From IMG/VR virus record IMGVR_UViG_3300035698_002548, positions 1 through 43,377 of that record: a stretch of 43,377 nt of DNA; one strand, written 5' to 3'. The notes beneath the pieces are model-generated. The model was not told the DNA's origin. It did no database searches and worked only from the letters and a program-made list of their open reading frames with translations. This document shows positions 1-7,989 of the stretch, piece by piece (within the stretch, counting starts at the first letter, position 1; each line of letters opens with the position of its first letter). The DNA comes from a virus. The position numbers and the translations under genes were made by a program.

Positions 1-127
1 AGCTTCTCAACCCTCCCTATATCTGCGCTGTATGCCTGGTTACATAGGTTGGATAGGGCAGGAATTTCTACACTGTTTACTGCCAACTGGACTGAGACAG
101 CTAAGTTACTCACCATACTATACAACA
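1..127. repeat. 127-bp terminal direct repeat (circular assembly overlap)
   Basis: Bases 1-127 are identical to bases 43251-43377, and the nuclease reading frame crosses the join without a break. The length 127 equals a common assembler k-mer, so this is most simply the overlap left when a circular assembly graph is cut open. The physical genome could be circularly permuted with terminal redundancy, or cos/pac-ended; the sequence does not tell which. Unique length is 43,250 bp. Confidence 0.9.
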
Positions 128-402
128 ATGAACAGAAGCCCCCGGAAGAACACACTACCCTACAACGAGTTATCAAACCTCGCATTACTATTAAGAAGCC
201 TGAGCCTTTACTCAAAGCCCTGATATTTATGTCTGATGCGTACAAGTTGGGCATAGGGGCGAAGAAGGCTCAGGCAATATGTGACAACTTTGTCAACCTA
301 ATAGACATTGCTATGGCGGATGTAGATGAGTTGTCGCAGTGCCCAGGCATAGGCAAGACAATTGCAAAGAAACTATTAGCGGCATTAGGGAGGACACTTT
401 AA
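1..402 (+). CDS. ERCC4-type (XPF/Mus81-like) nuclease, C-terminal part
   Basis: Codons 129-261 of a gene that starts at 42867 and crosses the circular join. It ends in a helix-hairpin-helix DNA-binding motif (CPGIGKTIAKKLL just before the stop), as in XPF/Mus81-family structure-specific nucleases, which cut branched or flapped DNA. The middle portion, around the join, links the nuclease core to the HhH. The stop at 400-402 overlaps the ATG of the next gene by one base, so the two are translationally coupled. It opens the methyltransferase, nucleotidase and polymerase operon and probably works in recombination or in resolving replication intermediates. The family call is firm; the precise substrate is not known. 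Confidence 0.8.
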   Translation, partial: SFSTLPISALYAWLHRLDRAGISTLFTANWTETAKLLTILYNNEQKPPEEHTTLQRVIKPRITIKKPEPLLKALIFMSDAYKLGIGAKKAQAICDNFVNLIDIAMADVDELSQCPGIGKTIAKKLLAALGRTL

Positions 403-575
403 TGGCTAGGTTATTGCACCAGCAGGAAGAGGAAGTAGGCAAAGCTGACTCAGACATTCTGTATGATTTTGCACTGGTTCTGATTGAACGGTTGTTAGAA
501 GTGTACGCATCAGAACTTACCGCAGAAGAACTTACTGATATAAGAGAGATATCAAAAGTATTTGGAGATTCCTAA
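402..575 (+). CDS. Small acidic hypothetical protein
   Basis: A 57-residue product starting at ATG 402, which overlaps the stop of the nuclease gene and has a GGGAGGA ribosome-binding site at about 388-394. It is rich in Glu, Leu and Asp and looks wholly helical (QQEEEVGKADSDIL, then LIERLLEVYASELTAEEL). No catalytic motif or metal ligand set is visible. Coupling to the nuclease upstream and the methyltransferase downstream suggests an accessory protein of DNA metabolism, but no function can be assigned. A farther upstream start at 339 lies inside the nuclease gene and lacks a ribosome-binding site. Confidence 0.65.
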   Translation: MARLLHQQEEEVGKADSDILYDFALVLIERLLEVYASELTAEELTDIREISKVFGDS

Positions 576-576
576 C

Positions 577-1398
577 ATGAAAGAATTTGCATTGGAGTAC
601 GGACGAGACGAACATAACTGGATACGATTTCCGTCTGATGCCAGGTATCGAAAGGAGATATTTCCAGAGGAAGTAAACAAACACGCAGCAAAGGCTAATG
701 TGTTTCTCATACAGTCCTGCATTGAGTATGTTAGTGAGCCAGGAGAAATGGTGCTAGACCCCATGTCTGGTACAGGTACTCTGATGGTGGGAGGGCTAGT
801 CAACAGGTCTGTTTTTAACATTGAGATTAGTCCACTGTTCTTCGCTTTACAGCAGCAGGCATTGGAGAAGTTAGAAGAAATGGCTCCGGGAGTTTCAGGA
901 CATGTGACGTTGATTAACTCTCCCTGTCAGTCCATTTTGCCTATCCCAAACTTCACAGACCATGTGATATTCTCTCCGCCGTATGCAGGGATAATGAAGT
1001 CGAAAGGCAAAGACAAGCTGACGACTGAAAAGACAGAATATGACATGGCGGAGTACACTTACACTCATGTGCTAAACATGGGACTGATGAATGACTTCTT
1101 GTGGACGCAGGGCATGGAACTGATTTACAAGAAGTGCTTTGAGACAATAAAGCCTGGTGGAACTATGACACTGATAGTGAAAGACCACATGAAGGACAGG
1201 GAGAGAGTGGAGTTAAGCCAGTCCGCAGTTGATGCGTCAGTGAGAGTTGGGTTTAAGCAAGACCCGGCAGAGTGGTTTAAGTGGCTGGCTCCGGGGTCTG
1301 TGTATACTCATATATACAGGAGTAAAGGATGGGAAGTTGTGGATGATGAGGATATTATAGTGCTGAGAAAACCATGGAGGAATGATGATAGTAAGTGA
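577..1398 (+). CDS. DNA methyltransferase (N4-cytosine/N6-adenine, SPPY type)
   Basis: A 273-residue S-adenosylmethionine-dependent DNA methyltransferase. The AdoMet-binding motif I DPMSGTGT is at residues 61-68, motif II (NIEIS) at about 81-85, and the catalytic motif IV SPPYA at 133-137. SPPY favours N4-cytosine methylation, although N6-adenine enzymes with this form exist. There is no long target-recognition domain between the motifs, so specificity is unclear. No cognate restriction enzyme lies nearby, so it is probably an orphan enzyme that protects phage DNA from host restriction or marks it. ATG 577 is chosen because GGAG sits 9 bases upstream; a TTG at 562 in the same frame is the alternative. 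Confidence 0.87.
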   Translation: MKEFALEYGRDEHNWIRFPSDARYRKEIFPEEVNKHAAKANVFLIQSCIEYVSEPGEMVLDPMSGTGTLMVGGLVNRSVFNIEISPLFFALQQQALEKLEEMAPGVSGHVTLINSPCQSILPIPNFTDHVIFSPPYAGIMKSKGKDKLTTEKTEYDMAEYTYTHVLNMGLMNDFLWTQGMELIYKKCFETIKPGGTMTLIVKDHMKDRERVELSQSAVDASVRVGFKQDPAEWFKWLAPGSVYTHIYRSKGWEVVDDEDIIVLRKPWRNDDSK

Positions 1399-1537
1399 AC
1401 TGATTGCTAAGTTAAGTGACATGCCACCGGATGCAGAGATAGGCTATCATACCCATAAAGATGGCATAGACCTTCTCGTTGGGGAAGACGAGAAGTACGG
1501 GGAGATAATAACTATCAAGCAACCTGAGTGGGCTTAA
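1382..1537 (+). CDS. Small hypothetical protein
   Basis: A 51-residue product that begins inside the last codons of the methyltransferase (ATG ATG at 1382, GGAGG directly before) and ends just before the next ATG at 1539. The overlap and tight spacing argue that it is translated. It is acidic, with the stretch IGYHTHKDGIDLLVGEDEK, and resembles nothing I can name. Its place between the methyltransferase and a small metal-binding protein gives no further clue. Confidence 0.6.
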   Translation: MMIVSELIAKLSDMPPDAEIGYHTHKDGIDLLVGEDEKYGEIITIKQPEWA

Positions 1538-1538
1538 G

Positions 1539-1793
1539 ATGGATGTTAAAGATTCATTTGAAGTTAATTGGTGTGAGAAACACCACACTCACTTTATCGG
1601 AGACTGCGCTAACTGCATGATTGATTCCAACGAGCCAGAGATACTGGATACTGGTATGCAGAGAGTAGTGGATTGGATACATGGTGAGATTAGTGAAAAC
1701 AGACTGACAGGAGGCAGCCCCTGCTATGCTATTAGAGTAGACAGTTTTGAAACATTCCTCAAAGATAATAATTTAGAAGGAGAATCAAAATGA
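1539..1793 (+). CDS. Small Cys/His-rich hypothetical protein
   Basis: An 84-residue product with an N-terminal cluster of possible metal ligands, WCEKHHTHFIGDCANC at about residues 11-26 (three Cys and three His), which resembles a small zinc-binding fold. The rest is acidic and unremarkable. The stop overlaps the ATG of the HD nucleotidase gene, so the two are co-translated. Zinc binding is inferred from residue spacing only, and no function is assigned. Confidence 0.65.
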   Translation: MDVKDSFEVNWCEKHHTHFIGDCANCMIDSNEPEILDTGMQRVVDWIHGEISENRLTGGSPCYAIRVDSFETFLKDNNLEGESK

Positions 1794-2359
1794 GCGAAGT
1801 ACCTTGGATTGAAACACGCACAGGGAGGAGGGTGAATCCTCTGCACTTAGAACCTGGAGACATTGTTATCAAAGATATCGCAGGACCTTTATCCAGGATA
1901 TGCAGGTTCTCAGGACAGTGTAAGTTCATGTACACAGTTGGATACCACTCAGTAAATGTAGCCGACACTGTGGCGAAGATGATGCAAGATGACAACTCAG
2001 CAAAGGCACAGATAACATGTCTCGCTGCACTTCTACACGATGCCTCGGAAGCCTACACTAACGACATAGCCAGGCCGGTTAAGTATTACTTCCCTCCTCT
2101 GGTCGAAATGGACAAGCAGATAATTTCCACAATCCTGAAACACTTCCATTGCGAGAATGCTGACTGGGATGTGATACAAAAGGCAGATAATATATGGCTG
2201 GCAACGGAGGCCAGGTATCTCATGTGGAGTCGTGGAGCCGGATGGGACCTGCCAGAGCTTGCACTGACTCTCCCAGTTGGAATTATTTACCAGGATGAGA
2301 TTGTAGTCGAGGCCAAGTTCATGGCACGATTTGAGGAGTTTGGGGGATATAAGAGTTGA
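1790..2359 (+). CDS. HD-domain 5'-deoxynucleotidase / phosphohydrolase
   Basis: A 189-residue HD-superfamily metal-dependent phosphohydrolase. The metal ligands are visible in order: H53 in GYHSV, H83-D84 in LLHDASEAYT, E87, and D133 in KADNIW. The HDxSExxTxDxxxPVKY pattern is that of YfbR-like 5'-deoxynucleotidases, which dephosphorylate dNMPs. In a phage this would shape the nucleotide pool, for example by removing a host nucleotide or supplying deoxynucleosides. A strong GAAGGAG site precedes ATG 1790. The gene overlaps the polymerase gene at its 3' end, consistent with a shared role in DNA synthesis. The exact substrate cannot be read from sequence. Confidence 0.82.
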   Translation: MSEVPWIETRTGRRVNPLHLEPGDIVIKDIAGPLSRICRFSGQCKFMYTVGYHSVNVADTVAKMMQDDNSAKAQITCLAALLHDASEAYTNDIARPVKYYFPPLVEMDKQIISTILKHFHCENADWDVIQKADNIWLATEARYLMWSRGAGWDLPELALTLPVGIIYQDEIVVEAKFMARFEEFGGYKS

Positions 2360-4050
2360 GCGTACTTTACTTCGGCTTCGAGGATGCAGACCCAAAAGAA
2401 CGGTGGAAGTACTGGACAGAACACAGACCGTCCACAGTGACAATAGACACCGAAACCATTGATATAAATGAAAGGCATCCGTTAGGTATCGGCATTGGAT
2501 TCTCTCCTGACGAAGCGTTTTATTTTGAACTGTTTGGAGAGACTCCAGTGGCTGAACTTGAGCAGTTAAAACAGTTTATAACAGATGTCAGGATTAGAAA
2601 GGCTGCCCACAACTGGATGTTCGACATGGGAGTGTTTCCTTTAATACCAGTGATAGGTAAGTACCTCGACAGAGCCAACATATTCGACACTAACATAGCT
2701 GCGAGGTTGTTAGGCTATCAGGAGACAAAGTTATCAATCATTGCAGACGAGTTCAATAAACGCACAATACCTATGGCAGACATATGGAAACAGTATGGGT
2801 GCAAGAATAATCTACAACTGATTGAGAAGAATCCTAAAGCCTTGGCAGAACATTGTGCACTGGACTGTATGGCTACGTATACTTTATACCTTGAGTTTAA
2901 GGACAGGATTCAGAAACAGTTTGGGGAGTATTTCAAAGTAGAAATGGCGGTAATGCCTATACTCCTCGACATATCTATGCACGGGATTGCATTAGATGAG
3001 AAGGCAAGACAAGATTTGGAAGACCGCTACCAGATGGAAGTTGACGCATACCGGGCGAAGGTGCAAAGTTACGGAGTAGACAATCCAGGTAGTGCTCAGC
3101 AGGTAGGTTATATCCTGGCAAAGCGAGGAAACTTCCTGAAGTTCACAAAGTCAAAACGACAACTACGCACTAAGACCACAGACCTGGAGTTCTTAGATGA
3201 TGACATGGCGAGGGCAGTGATTCAGTATAGGAAGAAGTCTAAATTCCTATCTACTTATCTAGTGCCTCTGCGAGGTGAAGACAGATTCTACACTGAGTAC
3301 TATTTAGACACGGTGGTAGGTAGGCTGTTGAGCCGTAACAGAAACATTCAGAACATCCCAGGGGAAGATAACGAGACTGGTGACCCTGGAGCTAGGTTTA
3401 TGCTGATGCCTGACTTCGGTTGCTTTACTTCAGGGGACTACGCCAGAGAACATCTTTACATTCTCGGCAACGCAAGTCAGGATAAAAATATGCTGGAAGT
3501 TCTGTATAGCCGAGATAAGAAAAAATCAGACATTCATCAGCACACTGCTAACCTAATGAACGTACCGAGGAAGTTAGCTAAGGTGTGTAACTTCGCAGTA
3601 ATTTACGGAGCTACTGCGCAGACACTAATGGAACAGTTGAAGACTAAAGACAAGCGTAAGTGCGAGGCATTGTTAGAAGGTTGGTTCAGAGCATACCCAG
3701 GTGCTGCGGACTGGATTAAGTATGCACAACGGGTAGGTTATAGAGACGGCTGGTCTCTACCCACACTGTTTGGAAGAAGGATAAAGCTGCCGGAAGAATC
3801 AAGGGATGGGATGGAAAGGAAGGCAGTTAACTACCCTATACTTGGTAGTGATGGTGAAGTAATCAAACGGACAATTATTCTATGTAATAACAGAAGACTC
3901 GGTCCTCCCCGTATGGTGGTTACAGTACATGACAGTATCACATGGGATGGAGACGTGTTGAAAGAATTACAGCCCCTAATTCCACTGATTGAGAATGTAC
4001 CGGGGTTCAGAGTACCGTTTGAAGTAAAGCAGACCTTCAGGTGGGAATAA
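2356..4050 (+). CDS. Family A DNA polymerase with 3'-5' exonuclease domain
   Basis: A 564-residue replicative polymerase of the Pol I family without a 5'-3' exonuclease domain. Exonuclease motifs: DTET (D31, E33), D90 in HNWMFD, and D170 with H166 in place of the usual Tyr. Polymerase motifs: R323 in GRLLSR; motif A D361 in GDYAREHLY; motif B R405/K409/F413/Y417 with exact E. coli spacing; motif C HDS with D526. Unusual residues are His at the position of E. coli E710 (the steric gate), Leu for Q849 and Ser for E883. The start is TTG 2356, overlapping the TGA of the nucleotidase gene. It is presumably the phage's own replicase. The family call is secure. Confidence 0.92.
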   Translation: MSVLYFGFEDADPKERWKYWTEHRPSTVTIDTETIDINERHPLGIGIGFSPDEAFYFELFGETPVAELEQLKQFITDVRIRKAAHNWMFDMGVFPLIPVIGKYLDRANIFDTNIAARLLGYQETKLSIIADEFNKRTIPMADIWKQYGCKNNLQLIEKNPKALAEHCALDCMATYTLYLEFKDRIQKQFGEYFKVEMAVMPILLDISMHGIALDEKARQDLEDRYQMEVDAYRAKVQSYGVDNPGSAQQVGYILAKRGNFLKFTKSKRQLRTKTTDLEFLDDDMARAVIQYRKKSKFLSTYLVPLRGEDRFYTEYYLDTVVGRLLSRNRNIQNIPGEDNETGDPGARFMLMPDFGCFTSGDYAREHLYILGNASQDKNMLEVLYSRDKKKSDIHQHTANLMNVPRKLAKVCNFAVIYGATAQTLMEQLKTKDKRKCEALLEGWFRAYPGAADWIKYAQRVGYRDGWSLPTLFGRRIKLPEESRDGMERKAVNYPILGSDGEVIKRTIILCNNRRLGPPRMVVTVHDSITWDGDVLKELQPLIPLIENVPGFRVPFEVKQTFRWE

Positions 4051-4073
4051 ATTAGTAAGAGGAGAATAACATA

Positions 4074-4394
4074 GTGAAATACAGAAAGAAACCAGTGGTG
4101 ATTGAAGCAACTCAATGGTTTGAGAACGGCGACCATCCCGATGATTATACTGGGATGCCAGAGCCACTACTTATTGAAGGACAAGTGGTACGTTTCTTCA
4201 GAAGACCAGATGTTGATGGGCATAAAAGGTGTGAGCAATGCAATGATATTATGCTTAGTCATGGTTGGATAGAAACTCTAGAAGGTGGTCACATTGTCTG
4301 CCCGCATGATTGGATAATCACTGATATCAAAGGTGAATACTATCCATGCAAGCCGGACATCTTTGAACAGACATATGAGTTAGTCGAAGACTGA
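4074..4394 (+). CDS. Conserved small phage protein (KKPVVIEA-QW family)
   Basis: A 106-residue product starting at GTG 4074 with AGAGGAG upstream. It has the hallmarks of a widespread uncharacterised phage family: the N-terminal RKKPVVIEATQWF, a central TLEGGHIVCPHDWII, and the C-terminal GEYYPCKPDIFEQTYE. A CEQC pair in the middle could bind zinc. Members are small cytoplasmic proteins encoded in early or replication regions, and their role is unknown. This is the last rightward gene before the convergent late operon. Confidence 0.75.
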   Translation: MKYRKKPVVIEATQWFENGDHPDDYTGMPEPLLIEGQVVRFFRRPDVDGHKRCEQCNDIMLSHGWIETLEGGHIVCPHDWIITDIKGEYYPCKPDIFEQTYELVED

Positions 4395-4404
4395 TAATAA
4401 TTAA

Positions 4405-4436
4405 GGGGAGGGAAGTCGCCGTAAACTCCCCTCCCC
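4405..4436. terminator. GC-rich hairpin between convergent operons
   Basis: GGGGAGGG at 4405-4412 pairs with CCCTCCCC at 4429-4436 across a 16-nt loop. A second 6-bp hairpin (CCTGCC/GGCAGG) follows at about 4450-4465. The structure lies exactly where rightward and leftward transcription meet. Read leftward it is followed by TTAATTATTATC, a weak T-rich tail; read rightward there is no T run. It is probably the terminator of the late operon or a bidirectional barrier. Confidence 0.5.
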
Positions 4437-4467
4437 AATAGAAGGAGGCCCTGCCACGTAGGGCAGG

Positions 4468-6291
4468 CTACCTGTTCTGTTTCAAACTCGATGATGCGAA
4501 GTCTCCAATGTACTGTTTTCTATCCCTCCACACAGCCCAGACCTCATCTCTCCGTTCAGTAGCGTTAGCCTTGAACCTATCTGACAACACTAAATTCCCA
4601 CCTGCGGCTTCAATGTACTTGCCGCCTTCCACAATAATACTATTTATCTCAGCTAATCTCAGTTCAGCTTCTCTTGCAAAGGCTGCTGCCACTGAAGAGT
4701 ACCCATTAGACTGCTCGAGGTATGACCTGACATTGGCTAGTCTCTGCGCAGCTTCCTGTACGTAACCGAGGGCAGAGTTAGTCCGGGTGGTTGCGTTCTG
4801 CTGAAACAGCTTCCTGTCATTCTCAAACGCTCCAACTAATGCTTCCTTGGCTACTCGGGCGAAGAGAGCATAGGTTTCAGGAGTTTTCTCATCTTCCCCG
4901 CCCTCTGTGGTAGAGTTTATCAGAGCATCACCAGCATCCAGGTACGCCTTGATACCAGGTTCAGTAGCACCGTCCACATAGTCTGTAGCAGCGATGTAGC
5001 TGGCTCTTACAGTATCTGCACTGGCTAAATCAGTGGTTGTTAAACCGAGAGCAGTACTTGCATTACCTAATGCAGCAGTAATGGCAGTTCGTAGAGCGTC
5101 AGCATCAGTAGTGATTCTGGCCAGTATTCCCACTGCATCTACATTAGTATTGTTGTCGAGATACTTTGCCATGCTGGCCAGAGCAGTCACCATCAGAGCA
5201 TGTATGTCAGTGGTCAAACCAAACTCTGTTCTCGCACTAGCCAAGTCCGTAGCCGCAGCGTGTTCATACTTTAAGGCAAGGATAAACAGAACATAAGATG
5301 CAGCGGCTTGTAATACAGTGTTCTCAAGGAACTGAGGTACAGTCCCCGGAGCATAGTCATTGGGGGCAGTGTGGGAAGCGTCATAGTAGACTCTCACCTG
5401 CTTCTTATCCATCAGGGCCTGCTGGTCGTAACTATCCCCTGATTCTACTATCGAAACCATCTTGGCAAAGACTTCGTTATCCACAAAGGACTGGGGGATG
5501 TTTCCTACAGGATACTCTACCCTATGGACTCGAATCATGTCGGCTACATCAGACAAGTCAATGTGAGTCTGATTCTTTACATAACTGATAGTGACTGTGT
5601 CTTCTGCCACAATGTCTCCATCTACCACAGCCTTAATCCTGCCATTGACATAGTCAATCCAGAAGTCTGTATCTCTAACAATGGTATTGTCATCACTGTC
5701 AGTTGCGCTGGCTTCACTTCCCCACTTGATAGGCTTGTTAGCTAAGTACACCCAGACACCAGTGTATACTCCCCAACCTACATCCAGCACGTCTCCCGCA
5801 CCTGCCCCGGCAAGCTGGTCAACATAGACCATGTAGACATTCTTAAAGTATTCCTTACCGGGAATGGTTTTGCTGTCTCCTCTAAGCCAGTGGAATGTTT
5901 CCTCAACTGCCAGTTCATCCTCATCAGTACCGTATGCTGTGATAGTCAGGCCAGTCAAAGTATCATTGGCATCAGTAATGGTAATGGTCAGAGGTCTCGG
6001 AACATCAGGCTGTCCGGCAATACTAGTGTTGGAGCCAGCAGTTATGGCAGTGAGGTCCTCGTCTGCCACTACTCCATCAACATCAGTATCCTTTGGCATG
6101 GTGACTTCTTCGCCAGTTACAGTGAAGTCAAGTATCTCCTCATATGTCAACTCCTGGGGAAGAAAACGGCTAAGGTCAGATACCGCTCTCTCAATACAAC
6201 GATTGAGTTCAGCAGCAGTTACCTCAGTTTCAATAGTTATCTTGAGGTCTGTCGCCAGGTCGGTTCTCATTTGTAATCGTGTCTTTCCCAT
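4468..6291 (-). CDS. Putative virion structural protein (head-tail adaptor-like N-terminus)
   Basis: A 607-residue product, the last gene of the leftward late operon. The first 60 residues are helical (EVTAAELNRCIERAVSDLSRF) in the style of gp6/gp4-type connector proteins, which sit under the portal. Residues about 70-270 are Thr/Val-rich beta structure. The C-terminal half is helical and Ala-rich, with YLDAGDALINSTTEGGE followed by a stretch resembling a recurring phage segment of unknown role. This suggests a fusion of an adaptor with a longer accessory domain. No enzyme motif is seen. Structural assignment rests on position and composition, so the exact function is tentative. Confidence 0.6.
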   Translation of the reverse strand: MGKTRLQMRTDLATDLKITIETEVTAAELNRCIERAVSDLSRFLPQELTYEEILDFTVTGEEVTMPKDTDVDGVVADEDLTAITAGSNTSIAGQPDVPRPLTITITDANDTLTGLTITAYGTDEDELAVEETFHWLRGDSKTIPGKEYFKNVYMVYVDQLAGAGAGDVLDVGWGVYTGVWVYLANKPIKWGSEASATDSDDNTIVRDTDFWIDYVNGRIKAVVDGDIVAEDTVTISYVKNQTHIDLSDVADMIRVHRVEYPVGNIPQSFVDNEVFAKMVSIVESGDSYDQQALMDKKQVRVYYDASHTAPNDYAPGTVPQFLENTVLQAAASYVLFILALKYEHAAATDLASARTEFGLTTDIHALMVTALASMAKYLDNNTNVDAVGILARITTDADALRTAITAALGNASTALGLTTTDLASADTVRASYIAATDYVDGATEPGIKAYLDAGDALINSTTEGGEDEKTPETYALFARVAKEALVGAFENDRKLFQQNATTRTNSALGYVQEAAQRLANVRSYLEQSNGYSSVAAAFAREAELRLAEINSIIVEGGKYIEAAGGNLVLSDRFKANATERRDEVWAVWRDRKQYIGDFASSSLKQNR

Positions 6292-6293
6292 AG

Positions 6294-6410
6294 CTATCTC
6301 CTTACTCTACCTCCACCCGTCTTCCTTGTAGTAGTACATCCACCTCTACCCTGATTGGCCCTTACACCCCTGCCACTACCGTCTTTTTTAGGTACTCTTT
6401 TAGTAGCCAT
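6294..6410 (-). CDS. Tiny Gly/Arg-rich protein with single Cys (paralogue of 12624-12728)
   Basis: A 38-residue product between two virion genes, with ATG at 6410 and a stop just before the start of the 607-residue gene. The composition is striking: Gly, Arg, Lys and Thr make up most of it, with a central NQGRGGCTTTR motif. A second protein with the same plan (DGSG, then GRGG, then Cys) is encoded at 12624-12728 in the same operon. Such short DG[ST]G...GRG-G-C peptides recur in phages and prokaryotes with no known function. Both are wedged between structural genes and are likely highly expressed. Confidence 0.6.
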   Translation of the reverse strand: MATKRVPKKDGSGRGVRANQGRGGCTTTRKTGGGRVRR

Positions 6411-6421
6411 ATAGTTTCTCC

Positions 6422-6886
6422 TTATCTTTCTGAGTTCCATACACTGTAAGATTTGGACTCAGCCTTAGTATTTTTAACATAACCTATAGTAATAGCTCCA
6501 GTTGAGTTACCTCCGGCCACTGTGTAGTAAAGTACAGCATCCCTCCACCCCTTCATTCTGCCAGCTATATTGAGAGCTAGCTGTAGTGGAGCATCTGTAA
6601 GTGACCCATTTATTAGAGTTTCAGTATTAGTACCATCGTCAAAAGTTAATGTCACAGTACCGGCCTGAGTCTTATCGGTAGATACTATCAAGTCTGTTAT
6701 CTCAATAGAGCCACCGCTAATCGGAGTGACCATAGCTGTCTTGATTACAGTGCCGGAACTCCAGCTAACAGACTGCCACTGACCATGCTTCTGTCTGTAG
6801 TTTAACACAGACAAAGCATAGCCCCAGGGAGTCTTAAACTGCTCAAATACCTTATTCAGTGAACCTACTAGCTGAACTGCCCACAT
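6422..6886 (-). CDS. Putative virion structural protein
   Basis: A 154-residue leftward product in the tail part of the late operon. It is mostly short beta-strand segments separated by Gly, Thr and Ser turns (for example GTVTLTFDDGTNTETLI and GAITIGYVKN), as in tail-associated jelly-roll or sandwich proteins. No catalytic motif and no signal peptide are seen. It starts at ATG 6886, close behind the stop of the upstream gene at 6896. The role is inferred from location and composition only. Confidence 0.6.
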   Translation of the reverse strand: MWAVQLVGSLNKVFEQFKTPWGYALSVLNYRQKHGQWQSVSWSSGTVIKTAMVTPISGGSIEITDLIVSTDKTQAGTVTLTFDDGTNTETLINGSLTDAPLQLALNIAGRMKGWRDAVLYYTVAGGNSTGAITIGYVKNTKAESKSYSVWNSER

Positions 6887-6895
6887 AATCTACTC

Positions 6896-7462
6896 CTATG
6901 CTTCTTTATAATAGAATGATATGTAGCCAGAATACTTGTTATCATTACCGTTGTTGAAGAGAGAGAATACACCTCCAGGTGCGACATGCCAACCACTTTC
7001 TTTCTGCCACTTAGCAAATGCAGTACCCCAGATATGCCTGCCTGCTATGACAGCATTGGTAGTGACGAAGGTAGTCATGTCTGTGCCTGCCACAGCTATG
7101 ACGTAGAAGCTACCCTGAGCACCTCCAAGTTTGTCAGAGCGCATGTTAGCAGGAACTACTGCAGTACCCTCGGCCAGGTAAGAGAAGGCCTCTCCTAATC
7201 TGGCTTCCAAGAATGTAGTACTTTTGTACTCAGCACACCAAAGACTAACATCAGTAATAACAAGCTCTTTGGTGCTATGCCCATTCTTGATGACAGCCAG
7301 ATGTTCAGCACCGTTTACACTGACTGCATCTATGTCCATAGTGAAAGCTTCACCTTCATGGGCGGCTTCGTAGTCAGTCGCAAAGTGTTCAGCATAGACT
7401 TTCATCTGCCCCTTTTCATTTACGTCTACAGTATTCTTTCTGCCCCATCCGAATAGTTCCAT
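6896..7462 (-). CDS. Putative virion structural protein
   Basis: A 188-residue leftward product whose ATG at 7462 overlaps the stop of the upstream gene. It is beta-rich with aromatic and glycine residues towards the end (GGVFSLFNNGNDNKYSGYISFYYKEA overall), typical of a virion surface or fibre-associated domain. The segment SVNGAEHLAVIKNGHSTKELVI resembles the receptor- or neck-type beta modules found beside tail fibres. No enzyme signature is seen, and no family can be named with confidence. Confidence 0.6.
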   Translation of the reverse strand: MELFGWGRKNTVDVNEKGQMKVYAEHFATDYEAAHEGEAFTMDIDAVSVNGAEHLAVIKNGHSTKELVITDVSLWCAEYKSTTFLEARLGEAFSYLAEGTAVVPANMRSDKLGGAQGSFYVIAVAGTDMTTFVTTNAVIAGRHIWGTAFAKWQKESGWHVAPGGVFSLFNNGNDNKYSGYISFYYKEA

Positions 7463-7989
7463 TATGATTCTCCCTCCAGTTCCTCACCTGAGCCTAAACT
7501 CAAATGAATCACTGTATCCTTAGTATTATTCCTTATCTCTTCAAGCAGGTCCAGTTGCTGCTCCAGTAATTCTTCCATCTTCACATACTCACCTCCTATA
7601 ATAAACCAGTCCGAACCATCACATACAATAGATATATACTGGTACTGGAATTGAAGCGTAACTGATTCTTCACCATCAATGGTCTCACTTACATCATTGC
7701 CCTTTATGACCACAACTCCAGGTGAGTCATCAATCTTCTTTATAACATATACCTTGTGGACACTCCCGGCAGCTATAGGCAATATCAGTTCAATGGAGAA
7801 TGCTGCATCTACTAGCACTACCATCTGGTTGCCTAGGGTAGTATCAGTAGTAACTTCAGTAACTCTAAACTCCCCGGAATAGATGAATGTATTACCGCCG
7901 GGAGAAACTATTGGTGTGCCTTTCTCCAGGTCATAATAGTTGTGTATAGGAGGTGAAGACCGTTCTGGTCTACCAGTTTTGTCCTTTAT
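7462..7989 (-). CDS. Tail/fibre-associated structural protein with non-standard start
   Basis: From 7824 leftward there is a clear frame of 120 residues, but the same frame stays open upstream to a stop at 8023-8025 and reads as normal protein from about 7989 (for example GTPIVSPGGNTFIYSGEF leading into LVDAAFSIELILPIAAG). No ATG, GTG or TTG occurs between 8025 and 7824. A GGGGAGG site at 8005-7999 lies 9 bases before an ATA at 7989-7987, so an ATA start is possible. The alternatives are a -1 frameshift from the upstream beta-propeller gene, a sequencing error, or initiation at ATG 7824. The C-terminal part ends in helical EELLEQQLDLLEEIRNN. The fold resembles phage fibre modules of the form 'VDATxxxxxLPxAxxxxxxVYVIKKID'. 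Confidence 0.55.
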   Translation of the reverse strand: MKDKTGRPERSSPPIHNYYDLEKGTPIVSPGGNTFIYSGEFRVTEVTTDTTLGNQMVVLVDAAFSIELILPIAAGSVHKVYVIKKIDDSPGVVVIKGNDVSETIDGEESVTLQFQYQYISIVCDGSDWFIIGGEYVKMEELLEQQLDLLEEIRNNTKDTVIHLSLGSGEELEGES

